A DNA stretch of 64,000 bases from Collybia mongolica (Eukaryota > Basidiomycota > Agaricomycetes > Agaricales > Clitocybaceae). The stretch lies in assembly GCA_013420905.1 (NCBI GenBank), contig JAAXNY010000016.1, positions 806,001 through 870,000 of the forward strand, written 5' to 3'. A program made the translations under genes and the position numbers. Within the stretch, counting starts at the first letter, position 1. Every line of letters begins with the position of its first letter. The notes beneath the pieces are model-generated. The model was not told where the DNA came from and did no database searches. It saw only the letters and a list, made by a program, of their open reading frames with translations. Below, one piece after another: positions 12,480 to 21,874 of this stretch.

Positions 12480-13760
12480 CCTCACGTTCGCAGCAAATGA
12501 GAGGAGCAGCCCCTGAATGCGATGTTCGGGGAGCTTGATTTGAGGTAGGGGTGTCCAATGAGGGGAGAGCACCCCAAACGCGATGTTCGGGGCCATAGTG
12601 TATGGCAGAGGCGGCGGGTGAGGGGAGAGTACCTAAATGCCATGGCCCTGAAGTTCAGGGCCTTAGTTCATGGCGGGGGCGGCAGAGGAGAGGTGAGGGC
12701 CCCAAACGCGATGTTCGGGGCCTTCGTTTGCAGCGGGTCCGATGAGGCCAGAGAACCAAAGAAGCGATGTTCGGGGCCGTGAGTTGTGGCGAGGGCGGCG
12801 GGCGAGAGGAGAAGCCCCGAATGCAAAGTCCAGGGCCTTGGTTTGTGGTGGGGGCGTCCGGTATGAGCAGGGAGCCCCGAACGTCCAGTTCGGGGCCTTC
12901 GTTTGTGGTGAGGACGTCCAATGAGGCCAGAGAACCCCGGGGCGCGATGTTCGGGGCCGTGGGTTGTGGCGAGGGCAGCGGGCGAGAGGAGAGGCCCCGA
13001 ACGCAAAGTCCGGGGCCTTGGTTTGTGGCGGGGGCGTCCGGTATGAGCAGGGAGCCCCGAACGTCGAGTTCATGGCCTTGGTTTGTGGCAAAGTCGTCCG
13101 ATGAGGCCAGAGAACCCCGGGAGTGATGTTCGGGGCTGTGAGTTGTGGCGAGGGCGGTGGGCGAGAGGAGAGGCCCCGAATGCAAAGACCGGGGCCTTCG
13201 TTTGTGGTGAGGGCGTCCGATGAAGCCAGAGAACTCCAGGAGCGATGTTCGGGGCCATGGGTTGTGACGAGGGCGGCGGGCGAGAGGAGAGGCCCCGAAC
13301 GCAAAGTCCGGGGTTTTGGTTTGTAGCGGGGGCGTCCGGTATGAACAGGGAGCCCCGAACGTCGAGTTCGGGGCCTTCGTTTGTGGCGAGGGCGTCCGAT
13401 GAGGCCAGAAAACTCCGGGAGCGATGTTCGGGGCCGTGGATTGTGGCGAAGGCTGCGGGCGAGAGGAGAGGCCCCGAACAAGAAGTTCAAGGCTTGGTTT
13501 GTGGCGGGGGTGTCCGATGAGGCCAGAGGGTCCCGGAAGTGATGTGGGGGCCGTGGTTTGTGGCGAAGGCGGGGGCGGGGGCGAGAGGAGGGGGCCCCGA
13601 ATCGTTCATGGTTGGAGCAGCAGGAGGTAAGAAAGGGCCCTAAATGCGAGGTTTGTGGCCTTGGTTTGTGGCGGGGGGGGTTCGGTGTGAGCAGAGGGTG
13701 CCGAACACGATGTTTGGGGCCATGGCTCGTGGTGGCGGCAGGTGAGAAGAGAGTCTAAGG
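12480..13760 (+). repeat. GC-rich ~60-bp minisatellite (180-bp higher-order unit)
   Basis: A tandem array with a basic period near 60 bp. Landmarks such as TTGTGGCGAGGGCGGCGGGC recur at about 12784, 12964, 13143, 13262 and 13442, that is at intervals of about 180, 179, 119 and 180 bp, so a three-unit higher-order repeat with one two-unit step. Units contain GGCCCCGAAC and GTTCGGGGCC, which are inverted copies of each other and allow hairpins. Long open frames exist on both strands (for example 12663-13490 minus) only because the repeat lacks stops. It lies between the transposase gene and the next gene inside the candidate transposon. Confidence 0.85.
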
Positions 13761-14128
13761 GTCAACATCCGACGTCGATCGACTCAATCATCAACTGATC
13801 GGAGTGGCATCATTCCGTCGGTAAACGATTAATGTCTGATATTTCGTGCAATGTGTATCATGATGCGGATTGGCAATATAATCAACATGGGCTTGTAAAT
13901 TTTGACTACACTGACTCTTATTTACGTGTGAACCTTCAAATCTCAACATTTCCGCTCACCGACACTCTCGGCTGCTCGACACATGCATAACTTGTGTTGT
14001 TCTATGATTGTAGGAATAATTTTCATGCCCGACAACCGATTCACTAAAAAGCCTGTGCTCCCAACAGTGCAATCCGTCACTCAGTCCACTTTCGAGCGGT
14101 TTTAGACCTCACCATCAGATTTCCCGTG
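13761..14128. other. Spacer between minisatellite and hypothetical gene
   Basis: No gene is visible. The sequence returns abruptly to average GC content after the minisatellite. It presumably contains the promoter and 5' UTR of the gene starting at 14129; no clear TATA box was seen. Confidence 0.4.
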
Positions 14129-17100
14129 ATGTCTGACTTCGATTCTGATACTTCTTCAAGCAGCTCATGCCCAGGGTCCCCTGCTGATGTCGAAGTGATC
14201 CGTCAATCGCTCAAAGAGGTACGTCGGATTCTTTTGTTCACCCTAACATTAACCTGAATAATGCATTTGGTAATTAGGCCCTCAAAGTTTCCCAACTTCG
14301 TGAGGCTGACACGGCCCTTGCACTTGCCAAGGCCCAGCGTGAGATTGCCGAGCGATCACTATCAACAAAAACTGCATCTGCATCGCGTCGAAAATCCCAA
14401 ACTCTCAGCAACAGTGGCCCTGCATCGGGGATCATTTCCAAACCTTCGTCAAATTCAGCAAGTACATCCCCCCCAAATACCAGACCCGACGAAAAGGAGA
14501 TTGAGAAGGAGATCAGAAAGACTGGGAAGCTTTACAGTCTTTTCTGCAATATGTTTTTTGATGACCGGTCATTGTTCTTGGAGCCGCGCCCGACCCAGTC
14601 AATCAATATTGAGAGTGATAAGTCCCTGGCTGCTATTAGGCTGGCCCTTGTTGCGGAAATTCACAACGCTATCCCTGTGCATGTATTCCAGGAATTAAAG
14701 CAGAATAGAAAGCTAGCTACAGTGGTAAGTTCTAAATTATATAGTTCTAATTCATATCATATTAACAATTCACTCCTTTTAATAGTTTATCCAAAGCATC
14801 AATAGTGGCCGCTCAAATTCAATGAACAGGCTTCGTACCTCATCATCAATATTCTTTCCTGACATCCCAAATGCTGCCACTCTCCTTCAAGCATCATACG
14901 ATCGCACTAAAGTCCCCGAGTTTCAAGGGCTCTTGAAGTTCTCAGGATCAGATCATTATTCAAAGCTCCCGCCCCTCATCTACCCTGATGGAAAAAAGAA
15001 CCCGAAGAAAGCCTTTCAGAACAAGATTTTACCTTTTGTGAGTTCTAGAATAGCCCTTATCATTGTTTGTCGATCATTTATTGTAATCAGATGCTGCGTA
15101 TCATCATCCATGGTCCAACATCGGTTCAATGCGACATCAATGGCCAACCTGCTGCCAAACAACTCACCCAGAAGTCATCAAGCCCATTTTACGGCCTCAC
15201 GCGCGTCACTGCAGGGTCAATGTCCTTCACCGTTATTATGGTAAGTTCTTTGTTCTAATATCCCCTTTCAAATGTGATTGACATCATTGGTTTTAGGCCA
15301 GATGTATGATCTCGCCTGATCATGAACTTTCCATTCGGGGTGCCAAGTCTGGCATCGAGTATGCAAAGGACTTTGCTGCCTGCAAGAGGCTACTTCAGAC
15401 ACAGATGGACCACCCCATAATGCGAGGAACATTCGCTCTATGGGATCAAATTGTATTTGGCATTGATTCTAAAATTACAACGCATGTGTAAGGGCAACTC
15501 CGGCGGAGTGCGCGCGAACTTAGTAGAGCGGGCCGACGCTGGTGGAGGGGATCCTAAGAGATGTATTCACTTGTACGACATATGTGCTACTCACCTGGTG
15601 GAGGGGATCCTAAGAGAATTCTCTGAGGAGCCTCCATCAGGGGGGGTGTGCTATATACCTAGTACTACATTAAATACACGTTCCCGGTGCGGTACGACGA
15701 CACGCGTTGGGTTAGCGAAGGTCACGTGACCGTGCCCTTGATAGTCCGAACAAGTGCGAAGTCCGGCGGCGAACTGCGCGCGAAGTAGAGAGTGGGGGTG
15801 CGTGTGGGCGTAGGTAATGAACGTGCGATGTAGTGAATGTAATGGAGTGAGCGCGAAGTAAGCAGATCGGCGAAGTAAGGCGGAAATGGAGTTCCCCTTA
15901 CATTACCCCCCTTCTAGGTTCGCGTGTCTTCACGCCGGCGTTGGAACGGGATCTGTGCGAATTGGACGCGTTGTACGAGTCGCGGTGCTCCGGGGTTGCG
16001 TCTGTAGAATTCGGCGACCAACTCGTCCGCATTCACCTTGTCGGCGGGTTCCCAGGTGTTCTGTTCGTAGCTGTAGCCCTTCCAGGCGACCAGGTACTGC
16101 AGCTTGTTCCTGTAAATCCGGCTGTCCATGATCTCCTGAACCTCATAATGTACCTCGCCGTCTATGACAGTGGGTTCAGGGACTTCGGTGACCGTTCTAC
16201 CGGGTATTGGGTCGTGCGGCGCGGGTAGGAGTTTGACAACATGGAAGACCGGGTGGATGCGCGATAGCGCCGGCGGAAGTTTGAGGCGGTAGGCGTGCGA
16301 TCCAACCTTGGCTTCGATGGGGTAGGGCCCGATGTAGCGGTGAGCCAGTTTCTGCGACGGTCGAGTGATACGAATGTCGCGCGAATCCAAATACATCCGG
16401 TCTCCAACCTGGTAGTTGGGTGTTGGGTTTCGGCGGCGATTGTAGTACATCGCCATCTCGTCCTTGGCTTTGGCTAATGCGGCGCGGGCTTCCTCGAGGG
16501 TGTCCTTCATTCGGTCGCGGAATTCGTTCGCGGTTTCCAGCCGGGATGGTGCGGTCTGTGGTTCGAAGCCCATGCGTGGATGTCGACCGGTGTCCAGGAA
16601 GAACGGCGAGTGCTGTGTCGAGGAGTGGACGTGGTTATTGTACTGGAATTCGGCGAGCGGTAAAAGGTCGACCCAGTTGTCCTGTCGCTCGCTGATGAAT
16701 AACCGGAGATACTGCTCCAGTTCCTGGTTCACTCGCTCGGTCTGTCCGTCTGTCTGTGGGTGGTACGCCGTAGACGCTGTGAGTTTAATATCAAGCATGC
16801 GATATAACTCCCTTGTGAATTCCGCCACGAACTGTACCCCTCGGTCGGAGACCATAGCCTTCGGTAAGCCGTGCAACTTCCACACATGCTGGAGGTAAAG
16901 CCTCGCCGATCCAAGCGCGGTAATTGTCGTTGTGGTTGGGATGAAGTGCGCGCGTTTACCCACCGTGTCCACCACTACCATGATCGCATCATGCCCTTGC
17001 GACTCGGGGAGTTCCACGATGAAATCCACGCTTGCGACGTCCCAGCGACCTTCCGGAATCGGCAGCGGTTTAAGTTCGCCGCTTGGAAGTTGACGCTGAG

Positions 17101-20100
17101 CCTTCGTTCGGAGACAGAGGTCGCATGTCTTGCAGTATTCGCCGATGTAGCGCGACATTTGAGGCCACCAGTAATTGCGCGATACGAGTTCCAACGTCTT
17201 CCATCTTCCGGCGTGTCCCGCAATTCGCGAATCGTGATGTTGCACAACTATACGTCTGCGAAGGTCAGCGTGTTTTGGGACGTAGATGCGATCGCGGAAA
17301 TACAGCAACTCCTGCGCTTCCCTCCACTCTGCGCTCCGAACCGATTTTCCTGCGGACTTCTTCAACTCCTGCGCTGCCTTCACCACCGCTTCCTCCTGAT
17401 GTCCCTCGCGATTGCCTCTCCGAATATCCCGCAGAATGTCCCTTTCCTCTCCTTCCACGACCATTCCTTCCAGCGCGCGGATTGTGAACAACTCCGGTTT
17501 GAGGAGGACTAGATCGCGGTTATCCTCGTTTCCATCGCTGTGGTCCGCTCGGCGAGATAGCGCGTCTGGCTTACCCATACTTCGTCCGGGCTTGTGGTGC
17601 AGCGAGAAGTTGAATCGGGAGAGGTACAGTGACCACCTGGCCTGTCTCCGATTTAGCTTCTGGGACGTCCGGAAGTACTCTAGATTTTTGTGGTCTGTCC
17701 AGATCTCGAAGTCGTGTCGCGCGCCTTCAAGGAAGTGTCGCCATTCTTCGAGTGCGCGAATGATGGCGAGCATTTCCTTGTCGTGTATCTCGTAATTCCG
17801 CTCGACCGCGTTGAGGCTCTTTGACGAAAACGCAATCGGGTGCCACTTGTCGTCCTCCGGGCTGAGTTGCGAAAGTACTGCGCCGGTCGCGAAATCCGAA
17901 CTATCTGCCTCCACCCTAAACGGCCGGTTGTCGTCTGCGAACATCAGTACCGGTTTAGACGACACCGCTTCCTTCAACCCTTCGAATGCCTCCTGCTCCG
18001 ACTCACCCCACTTCCAAGGCACGTCTTTACCGGTGAGATCAAACAATGGCCGCGCAATATGGGAGAAGTCGCGAATGAACCGCCGATAGAAGTTCGTGAA
18101 GCCCAAGAAGGACTGCACTTGCTTCTTGTTCGTGGGCATTGGCCATTCCGCTACTCCAGCAACCTTGACCGGGTCCATCTCCGCCTGCCCCTCCGAGATA
18201 ATGAGCCCCAGATACTCGATTCGGGTCTTCTCGAATTCGCATTTGTCCAGTCGCAGGTACAGTTCATGTTCGCGGAGTCGCTGGAGAACTAACCTCGTAA
18301 TTCGGCGGTGTTCGGCGAGTGTCTTTGTGTAGATTAGAATATCATCGATGTAGACACATACCACTCCTTCCATGATGAGATCGTGGAATATCTCGTTCAT
18401 CATGGTTTGGAACGTTGCCGGCGAGTTAGTGAGACCAAAGAACATTACCAGGGGCTCAAACATTCCGCGGTTTGTGCGAAATGCGGCCTTCCACTCGTCA
18501 CCTTCCTTAATTCGGACGTTGTTGTATCCCCAGCGAACGTCGAATTTGGAGAAGTATTTCGCTCCCCGAAGATTGTTGACGAGGTCGGAGATGAGTGGGA
18601 GTGGGTATTTGTTCTTGATCGTCAGCGAATTGAGAACGCGGTAGTCCTGTACCGGGCGTAGCGAACCGTCCTTCTTCTTGATAAAGAAGAACGGCGAAGC
18701 CATTGGCGATTTGGAGGGGCGGATCCGACCAGAGGCGAGGTTCTCCTCGAGGAACTTGTCCAACTCCGCTTGTTCGGCGACTGAGAGCGGGTAGACCTTG
18801 CAGGATTTCCCTTCTGCGTCGCGGACGAGTTCGATCGCGTGGTCCCATGGTCGGCGATCTGGGAGAGCGTCGAAGGACGTCTTGGAGAACACATCCTCAA
18901 ATTCGTGGACGTGCGCCGGTGCTAGATCAAAGAACGTCTTGGGTTGCGCATTACGATCAAAGGAGTCTGCGATCTGCTGGGACGCGTTCTTCCGAGCTTC
19001 TGTTTGGATCTTTTCCGCTAGTCGCTGCGAGATGGTTTGGGTTGTCCGAATCTCTTCCGGTGCCTTCTGAAACTGTCCTGGTTCGCCGATGTTGACCACG
19101 AAGATACGGTCGCCCTCTTCGATGCAATCTTCAAGGGCGATATCTCCTTCGTGCTCAGAGTCGGGAACCTCTCCAATTTCTGTTTCTGGTTCGGGCATGG
19201 GTCCTGCGCGACAGGCGTTGATGCGGGCCTCCAATTTACGCTTCTCCGCCTTTTCCGATTTAACCTCGTTCGCGCAGGTCCGACATTTGTCGGGACAGCG
19301 ACTCATCTTCACCTCGTTGGTCTGCCAGTTGATCTCCGGGTTGTGCTCCTGCAACCAAGTGTAGCCCAGTATGAGATCCTGCTTCCCTAGGCTGGTGACT
19401 GCGAAGTGGGTGCGTTCTGAGTGACCGTTGTACCGGAGGATGAGGTCTACGATCTCCGAAATAGACCCGTTCTCGTTCGGAGTGCCGTCGACGTTGAACA
19501 CCGGAATAGTGCAAACTAGCTTGCGCGAGGTCAACCTGTTCCTCCGCACGAATTCAGAATCGATGAAAAGGCCCGTTGCTCCCGAGTCTACCAAGCTGTT
19601 CGTCGCGAATGTCTCGCCTGTGTCGGTCGTCTGAAGTTCAATCTTGAGCTTCAGCGAGCGAGTGCTGGGGGTGGCGGCGACTACGAATCGCTTGGGTAGA
19701 GCTCGTTCCCATCGGGGGAGTCTCTGGCGCGGCGGTTTAGGGACGGGGATGGTATCTTGTACGGCTTCTGTAGTAGTTTCGGGTGTTTGGGAAATTTCAA
19801 TTGTGTTCTCAACTTCTAAACACGCAAACCTATTTACAGATGACAGCGAGGGCGTACTGTTCACTCGCTGTCCGCTACAAAACCCTCTTCTTCCGCCGGC
19901 GGTTCGACTTGTGCGTCCATCATCGCGAAGATGTGCTGCGCGAACTCATGCTGCTCCTCCATTGACATGAACCGCGTGTCGTAGCGGAGGGGGCAGTCCT
20001 TCCGGAAATGGCCCGGCTGCTTACATCGGTGGCAGGTCTCGATGTTCGTTCGAGCCCTCCGCATCGCGTCTACATCCATCGGAACCAGTGGAGGGAGAGC

Positions 20101-21874
20101 AGGGGGCGGCGGAGGTGGTGGTGGCGCCATCCGTTGCAGCGTCGGGGCTGAGAAGTGCGGCGGTGCGCGAGCCGCCGGTTTAGTGCTCAGGAAGGCCTCG
20201 TTGGTGAGGCGGTTTTCATCGCACTTCATCGCCGCTACATACCACTGTTCCGGCTGATCGTCCGCTGGTCGTCCCACTGCCATCGTCGCGATCTGCGACT
20301 GAATCTCTCCGCTCAGTCCCTTCCGGTACTTCACCACAATCGTCAACCCCTCCTTGTATCCCGACTTGTCGATGAGATCCCTGAACTCATCCGTGTAGTC
20401 GTCCACCGATCGCGATCCTTGGTGGTAGCTGCTCGTTTCCAACCTCGTAATCGCCCACTGCGCTTCGCTCTGCACGAAGAAGTTGACCGCGAAGTCGGCG
20501 CGGAATAGGGCCCATGTCGCGTACTTCGGGTTCCCGGTAGCGGTCTGGTATCGCATGGCCCGGTCCGCAAACAGATACGCTCGGCCTTTCTTCATGAAGG
20601 TGTACGCCCACCGTACCTGCGTCACTTCATCCGCGAACTGGTGTGGTACAAGATTTATATACAGTTCGCATGCGTTAATGAACGCACGCCCTCGTTCGCG
20701 CGATCCGTCGAAGTCATCGGGAAGCGATGGCCGTAGTGCCGAAGGTCGTCCCGAATTAACGTGGGTCGCGGGGGGAGGTGTTGATACATTATTTACCGGG
20801 GCGCTGGGTGCAGGGGTATTGACCGGGGGTGGGGGAGCCGCGGTTTGGAGCGCGATCAGCGCGTTGATGCTGTCGGTGAGCTTCTTAAGCTGCTCGGCTT
20901 GTTCCTCCGCCTTCCTATTGAGATCTCCTACGTCTCGTTCGACGTTATCCATCCTTGTTTCGGCGTCCATCGGCCGGAGTAGGAGTTCCACTTCTAGTTC
21001 GGAGGAGGGTGGAGAGGGCGATTCTCGCGCGGTCTTGACGGATTCTGTATCGGAGCTGACAGTTTCTGCCGATCGGAATTTGGCAATGGCTGCGGTGAGG
21101 TCGCGGTCTCTGCTGGTGAGAGAATTCTACTGTAAGGGCAACTCCGGCGGAGTGCGCGCGAACTTAGTAGAGCGGGCCGACGCTGGTGGAGGGGATCCTA
21201 AGAGATGTATTCACTTGTACGACATATGTGCTACTCACCTGGTGGAGGGGATCCTAAGAGAATTCTCTGAGGAGCCTCCATCAGGGGGGGTGTGCTATAT
21301 ACCTAGTACTACATTAAATACACGTTCCCGGTGCGGTACGACGACACGCGTTGGGTTAGCGAAGGTCACGTGACCGTGCCCTTGATAGTCCGAACAAGTG
21401 CGAAGTCCGGCGGCGAACTGCGCGCGAAGTAGAGAGTGGGGGTGCGCGTGGGCGTAGGTAATGAACGTGCGATGTAGTGAATGTAATGGAGTGAGCGCGA
21501 AGTAAGCAGATCGGCGAAGTAAGGCGGAAATGGAGTTCCCCTTACAGCATGCCATTGCTCCTCTCGCACAAGGCTCTACTGATGAGGAAGATGAACTCAT
21601 TCAGGGACTCAATGATGTCAAAGAATCAGATGCCGAGGAGGACAACTGCCAACTCTCGGATGCGGCAGCCCTTAGTCCTGTCGTCATTGACATCCCTGCC
21701 CCTGTAGACTTAGTAACAGCTGACCCTGACATTGCGTCCGAGGTTCCAAAGCGCCGTGGAAAGTCAAAACCCCCCAATGCAGCCCTGCCTGCCACTGCCA
21801 AGATGACCCCTGACGAGTCGATCCCTGGAACTCGAGCGTCTCGGCGTTCAAAAAGGGCAGCCGTGCCTACCTAG
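14129..21874 (+). CDS. Five-exon hypothetical protein, split by Gypsy insertion
   Basis: The function is unknown. The architecture resembles a family of agaricomycete hypothetical proteins found near transposons. Exons 14129-14218, 14278-14724, 14786-15037, 15091-15240 and 15297-15486 have clean GT-AG borders and keep frame. The last exon resumes at 21552 and ends at 21874, once the inserted element and one copy of its 5-bp target duplication are set aside; exon lengths then sum to about 483 codons. Visible features are a Ser-rich start, a coiled-coil-like heptad region near residues 31-60, a Ser/Thr linker, a conserved-looking core (FCNMFFDDRSLF, LPPLIYPDGKKNPKKAF, ISPDHELSIRGAKSGIEYAK) and an acidic then basic C-terminus ending in RRSKRAAVPT. 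It lies inside the candidate Plavaka transposon and may be an accessory gene. As it stands the gene is disrupted. Confidence 0.6.
15482..15486 (+). repeat. Target-site duplication GCATG, left copy
   Basis: GCATG precedes the left LTR and the same five bases follow the right LTR at 21547-21551. A 5-bp duplication is typical of Ty3/Gypsy integration. Confidence 0.9.
15487..15902 (-). repeat. Gypsy 3' LTR
   Basis: 416 bp and nearly identical to 21131-21546. As the element reads on the minus strand this is the downstream (3') LTR. Confidence 0.95.
15903..15914 (-). other. Polypurine tract of Gypsy element
   Basis: On the minus strand AAGGGGGG lies directly after the pol stop codon (15916-15914) and three bases before the 3' LTR. 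This is the expected position of the plus-strand primer for reverse transcription. Confidence 0.8.
15914..19945 (-). CDS. Gypsy pol: protease-RT-RNase H-integrase-chromodomain
   Basis: The polyprotein makes and integrates the element's cDNA. The frame is open from a stop at 19948-19946 and has no ATG until residue 186 (numbering from the GTG at 19864), beyond the protease, so it is most likely read by -1 frameshifting from gag. Domains: aspartic protease with DSGA at 93-96; RT with YIDD at 505-508; RNase H near 650-770; integrase with HHCC at about 876-914 and a catalytic triad D947, D1007, E1043 (D,D-35-E); a GPY-like segment near 1170-1215; chromodomain about 1240-1290 (LVAWKGYSYEQNTWEP), which identifies a chromovirus. 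The last codons abut the polypurine tract. No breaks were seen, so the protein appears functional. Confidence 0.93.
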   Translation of the reverse strand, partial: VRAAHLRDDGRTSRTAGGRRGFCSGQRVNSTPSLSSVNRFACLEVENTIEISQTPETTTEAVQDTIPVPKPPRQRLPRWERALPKRFVVAATPSTRSLKLKIELQTTDTGETFATNSLVDSGATGLFIDSEFVRRNRLTSRKLVCTIPVFNVDGTPNENGSISEIVDLILRYNGHSERTHFAVTSLGKQDLILGYTWLQEHNPEINWQTNEVKMSRCPDKCRTCANEVKSEKAEKRKLEARINACRAGPMPEPETEIGEVPDSEHEGDIALEDCIEEGDRIFVVNIGEPGQFQKAPEEIRTTQTISQRLAEKIQTEARKNASQQIADSFDRNAQPKTFFDLAPAHVHEFEDVFSKTSFDALPDRRPWDHAIELVRDAEGKSCKVYPLSVAEQAELDKFLEENLASGRIRPSKSPMASPFFFIKKKDGSLRPVQDYRVLNSLTIKNKYPLPLISDLVNNLRGAKYFSKFDVRWGYNNVRIKEGDEWKAAFRTNRGMFEPLVMFFGLTNSPATFQTMMNEIFHDLIMEGVVCVYIDDILIYTKTLAEHRRITRLVLQRLREHELYLRLDKCEFEKTRIEYLGLIISEGQAEMDPVKVAGVAEWPMPTNKKQVQSFLGFTNFYRRFIRDFSHIARPLFDLTGKDVPWKWGESEQEAFEGLKEAVSSKPVLMFADDNRPFRVEADSSDFATGAVLSQLSPEDDKWHPIAFSSKSLNAVERNYEIHDKEMLAIIRALEEWRHFLEGARHDFEIWTDHKNLEYFRTSQKLNRRQARWSLYLSRFNFSLHHKPGRSMGKPDALSRRADHSDGNEDNRDLVLLKPELFTIRALEGMVVEGEERDILRDIRRGNREGHQEEAVVKAAQELKKSAGKSVRSAEWREAQELLYFRDRIYVPKHADLRRRIVVQHHDSRIAGHAGRWKTLELVSRNYWWPQMSRYIGEYCKTCDLCLRTKAQRQLPSGELKPLPIPEGRWDVASVDFIVELPESQGHDAIMVVVDTVGKRAHFIPTTTTITALGSARLYLQHVWKLHGLPKAMVSDRGVQFVAEFTRELYRMLDIKLTASTAYHPQTDGQTERVNQELEQYLRLFISERQDNWVDLLPLAEFQYNNHVHSSTQHSPFFLDTGRHPRMGFEPQTAPSRLETANEFRDRMKDTLEEARAALAKAKDEMAMYYNRRRNPTPNYQVGDRMYLDSRDIRITRPSQKLAHRYIGPYPIEAKVGSHAYRLKLPPALSRIHPVFHVVKLLPAPHDPIPGRTVTEVPEPTVIDGEVHYEVQEIMDSRIYRNKLQYLVAWKGYSYEQNTWEPADKVNADELVAEFYRRNPGAPRLVQRVQFAQIPFQRRREDTRT
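19842..19885 (-). promoter_or_regulatory. Candidate -1 ribosomal frameshift signal, gag-pol
   Basis: On the minus strand, G GGT TTT in the gag frame (top-strand AAAACCC, 19879-19885) is a canonical X XXY YYZ slippery heptamer. It is followed by a 6-nt spacer GTAGCG and a perfect 9-bp stem, GACAGCGAG (19872-19864) pairing with CTCGCTGTC (19850-19842), around a 13-nt loop that contains the gag stop. Slipping back one base gives GGG TTT TGT AGC and leads without a stop into pol. ACGC in the loop and GCGT about 16 nt beyond the stem could form a short pseudoknot, which is weaker evidence. Confidence 0.75.
19861..20970 (-). CDS. Gypsy gag (capsid and zinc-knuckle nucleocapsid)
   Basis: The structural protein packages the element RNA. 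The frame is open upstream to the LTR, but the first ATG is at 20970-20968, giving 369 residues. A coiled-coil-like N-terminus is followed by a Pro-rich linker, a retrotransposon gag domain (about residues 90-260) and one CCHC zinc knuckle, CHRCKQPGHFRKDC, at about residues 313-326. The tail is acidic (PPAEEEGFVADSE). The stop TGA at 19863-19861 overlaps the pol frame. The slippery site lies within the last eight codons. Confidence 0.9.
   Translation of the reverse strand: MDAETRMDNVERDVGDLNRKAEEQAEQLKKLTDSINALIALQTAAPPPPVNTPAPSAPVNNVSTPPPATHVNSGRPSALRPSLPDDFDGSRERGRAFINACELYINLVPHQFADEVTQVRWAYTFMKKGRAYLFADRAMRYQTATGNPKYATWALFRADFAVNFFVQSEAQWAITRLETSSYHQGSRSVDDYTDEFRDLIDKSGYKEGLTIVVKYRKGLSGEIQSQIATMAVGRPADDQPEQWYVAAMKCDENRLTNEAFLSTKPAARAPPHFSAPTLQRMAPPPPPPPPALPPLVPMDVDAMRRARTNIETCHRCKQPGHFRKDCPLRYDTRFMSMEEQHEFAQHIFAMMDAQVEPPAEEEGFVADSE
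21119..21130 (-). other. Candidate self-primed primer-binding site
   Basis: Immediately inside the 5' LTR the minus strand reads GT then AGAATTCTCT. No match to a tRNA 3' end (TGG) is evident. The 10 nt are complementary to AGAGAATTCT, the predicted first bases of the element transcript at 21268-21259, as in the self-priming Tf1 element of fission yeast. Confidence 0.6.
21131..21546 (-). repeat. Gypsy 5' LTR with promoter
   Basis: 416 bp. On the minus strand a TATATA box lies at 21301-21296 and the palindromic AGAGAATTCTCT begins 33 nt downstream at 21268, a good position for the transcription start. The rest of the LTR down to 21131 would then be R and U5. Confidence 0.9.
21547..21551 (+). 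repeat. Target-site duplication GCATG, right copy
   Basis: Matches 15482-15486. Setting aside one copy with the element restores the reading frame of the interrupted exon. Confidence 0.9.

Larger units (their letters stand above)
15487..21546 (-). mobile_element. Complete chromodomain Ty3/Gypsy LTR retrotransposon
   Basis: A 6,060-bp element in minus orientation with two 416-bp LTRs (15487-15902 and 21131-21546) that begin TGTAAG and end CTTACA. By eye the LTRs differ at one base, a C/T in the GCGTG/GTGTG segment near 15802, so the insertion is recent. A 5-bp target duplication flanks it. It carries gag, pol with protease, RT, RNase H, integrase and chromodomain, a polypurine tract and a candidate self-priming site. 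All open frames are intact and it looks autonomous. It interrupts the last exon of a hypothetical gene. It is noticeably richer in GC and CpG than its neighbours. Confidence 0.95.

Noticed and set aside
12663..13490. 275-codon minus-strand open frame (and overlapping ones)
   Set aside because: It consists only of the 60-bp minisatellite translated; openness on both strands follows from the repeat lacking stops.
19861..19864. Stop-restart (ATGA-type) coupling of gag and pol
   Set aside because: The codon at the overlap is GTG, not ATG, and pol is open upstream of it to 19945; a -1 slip explains the layout better.
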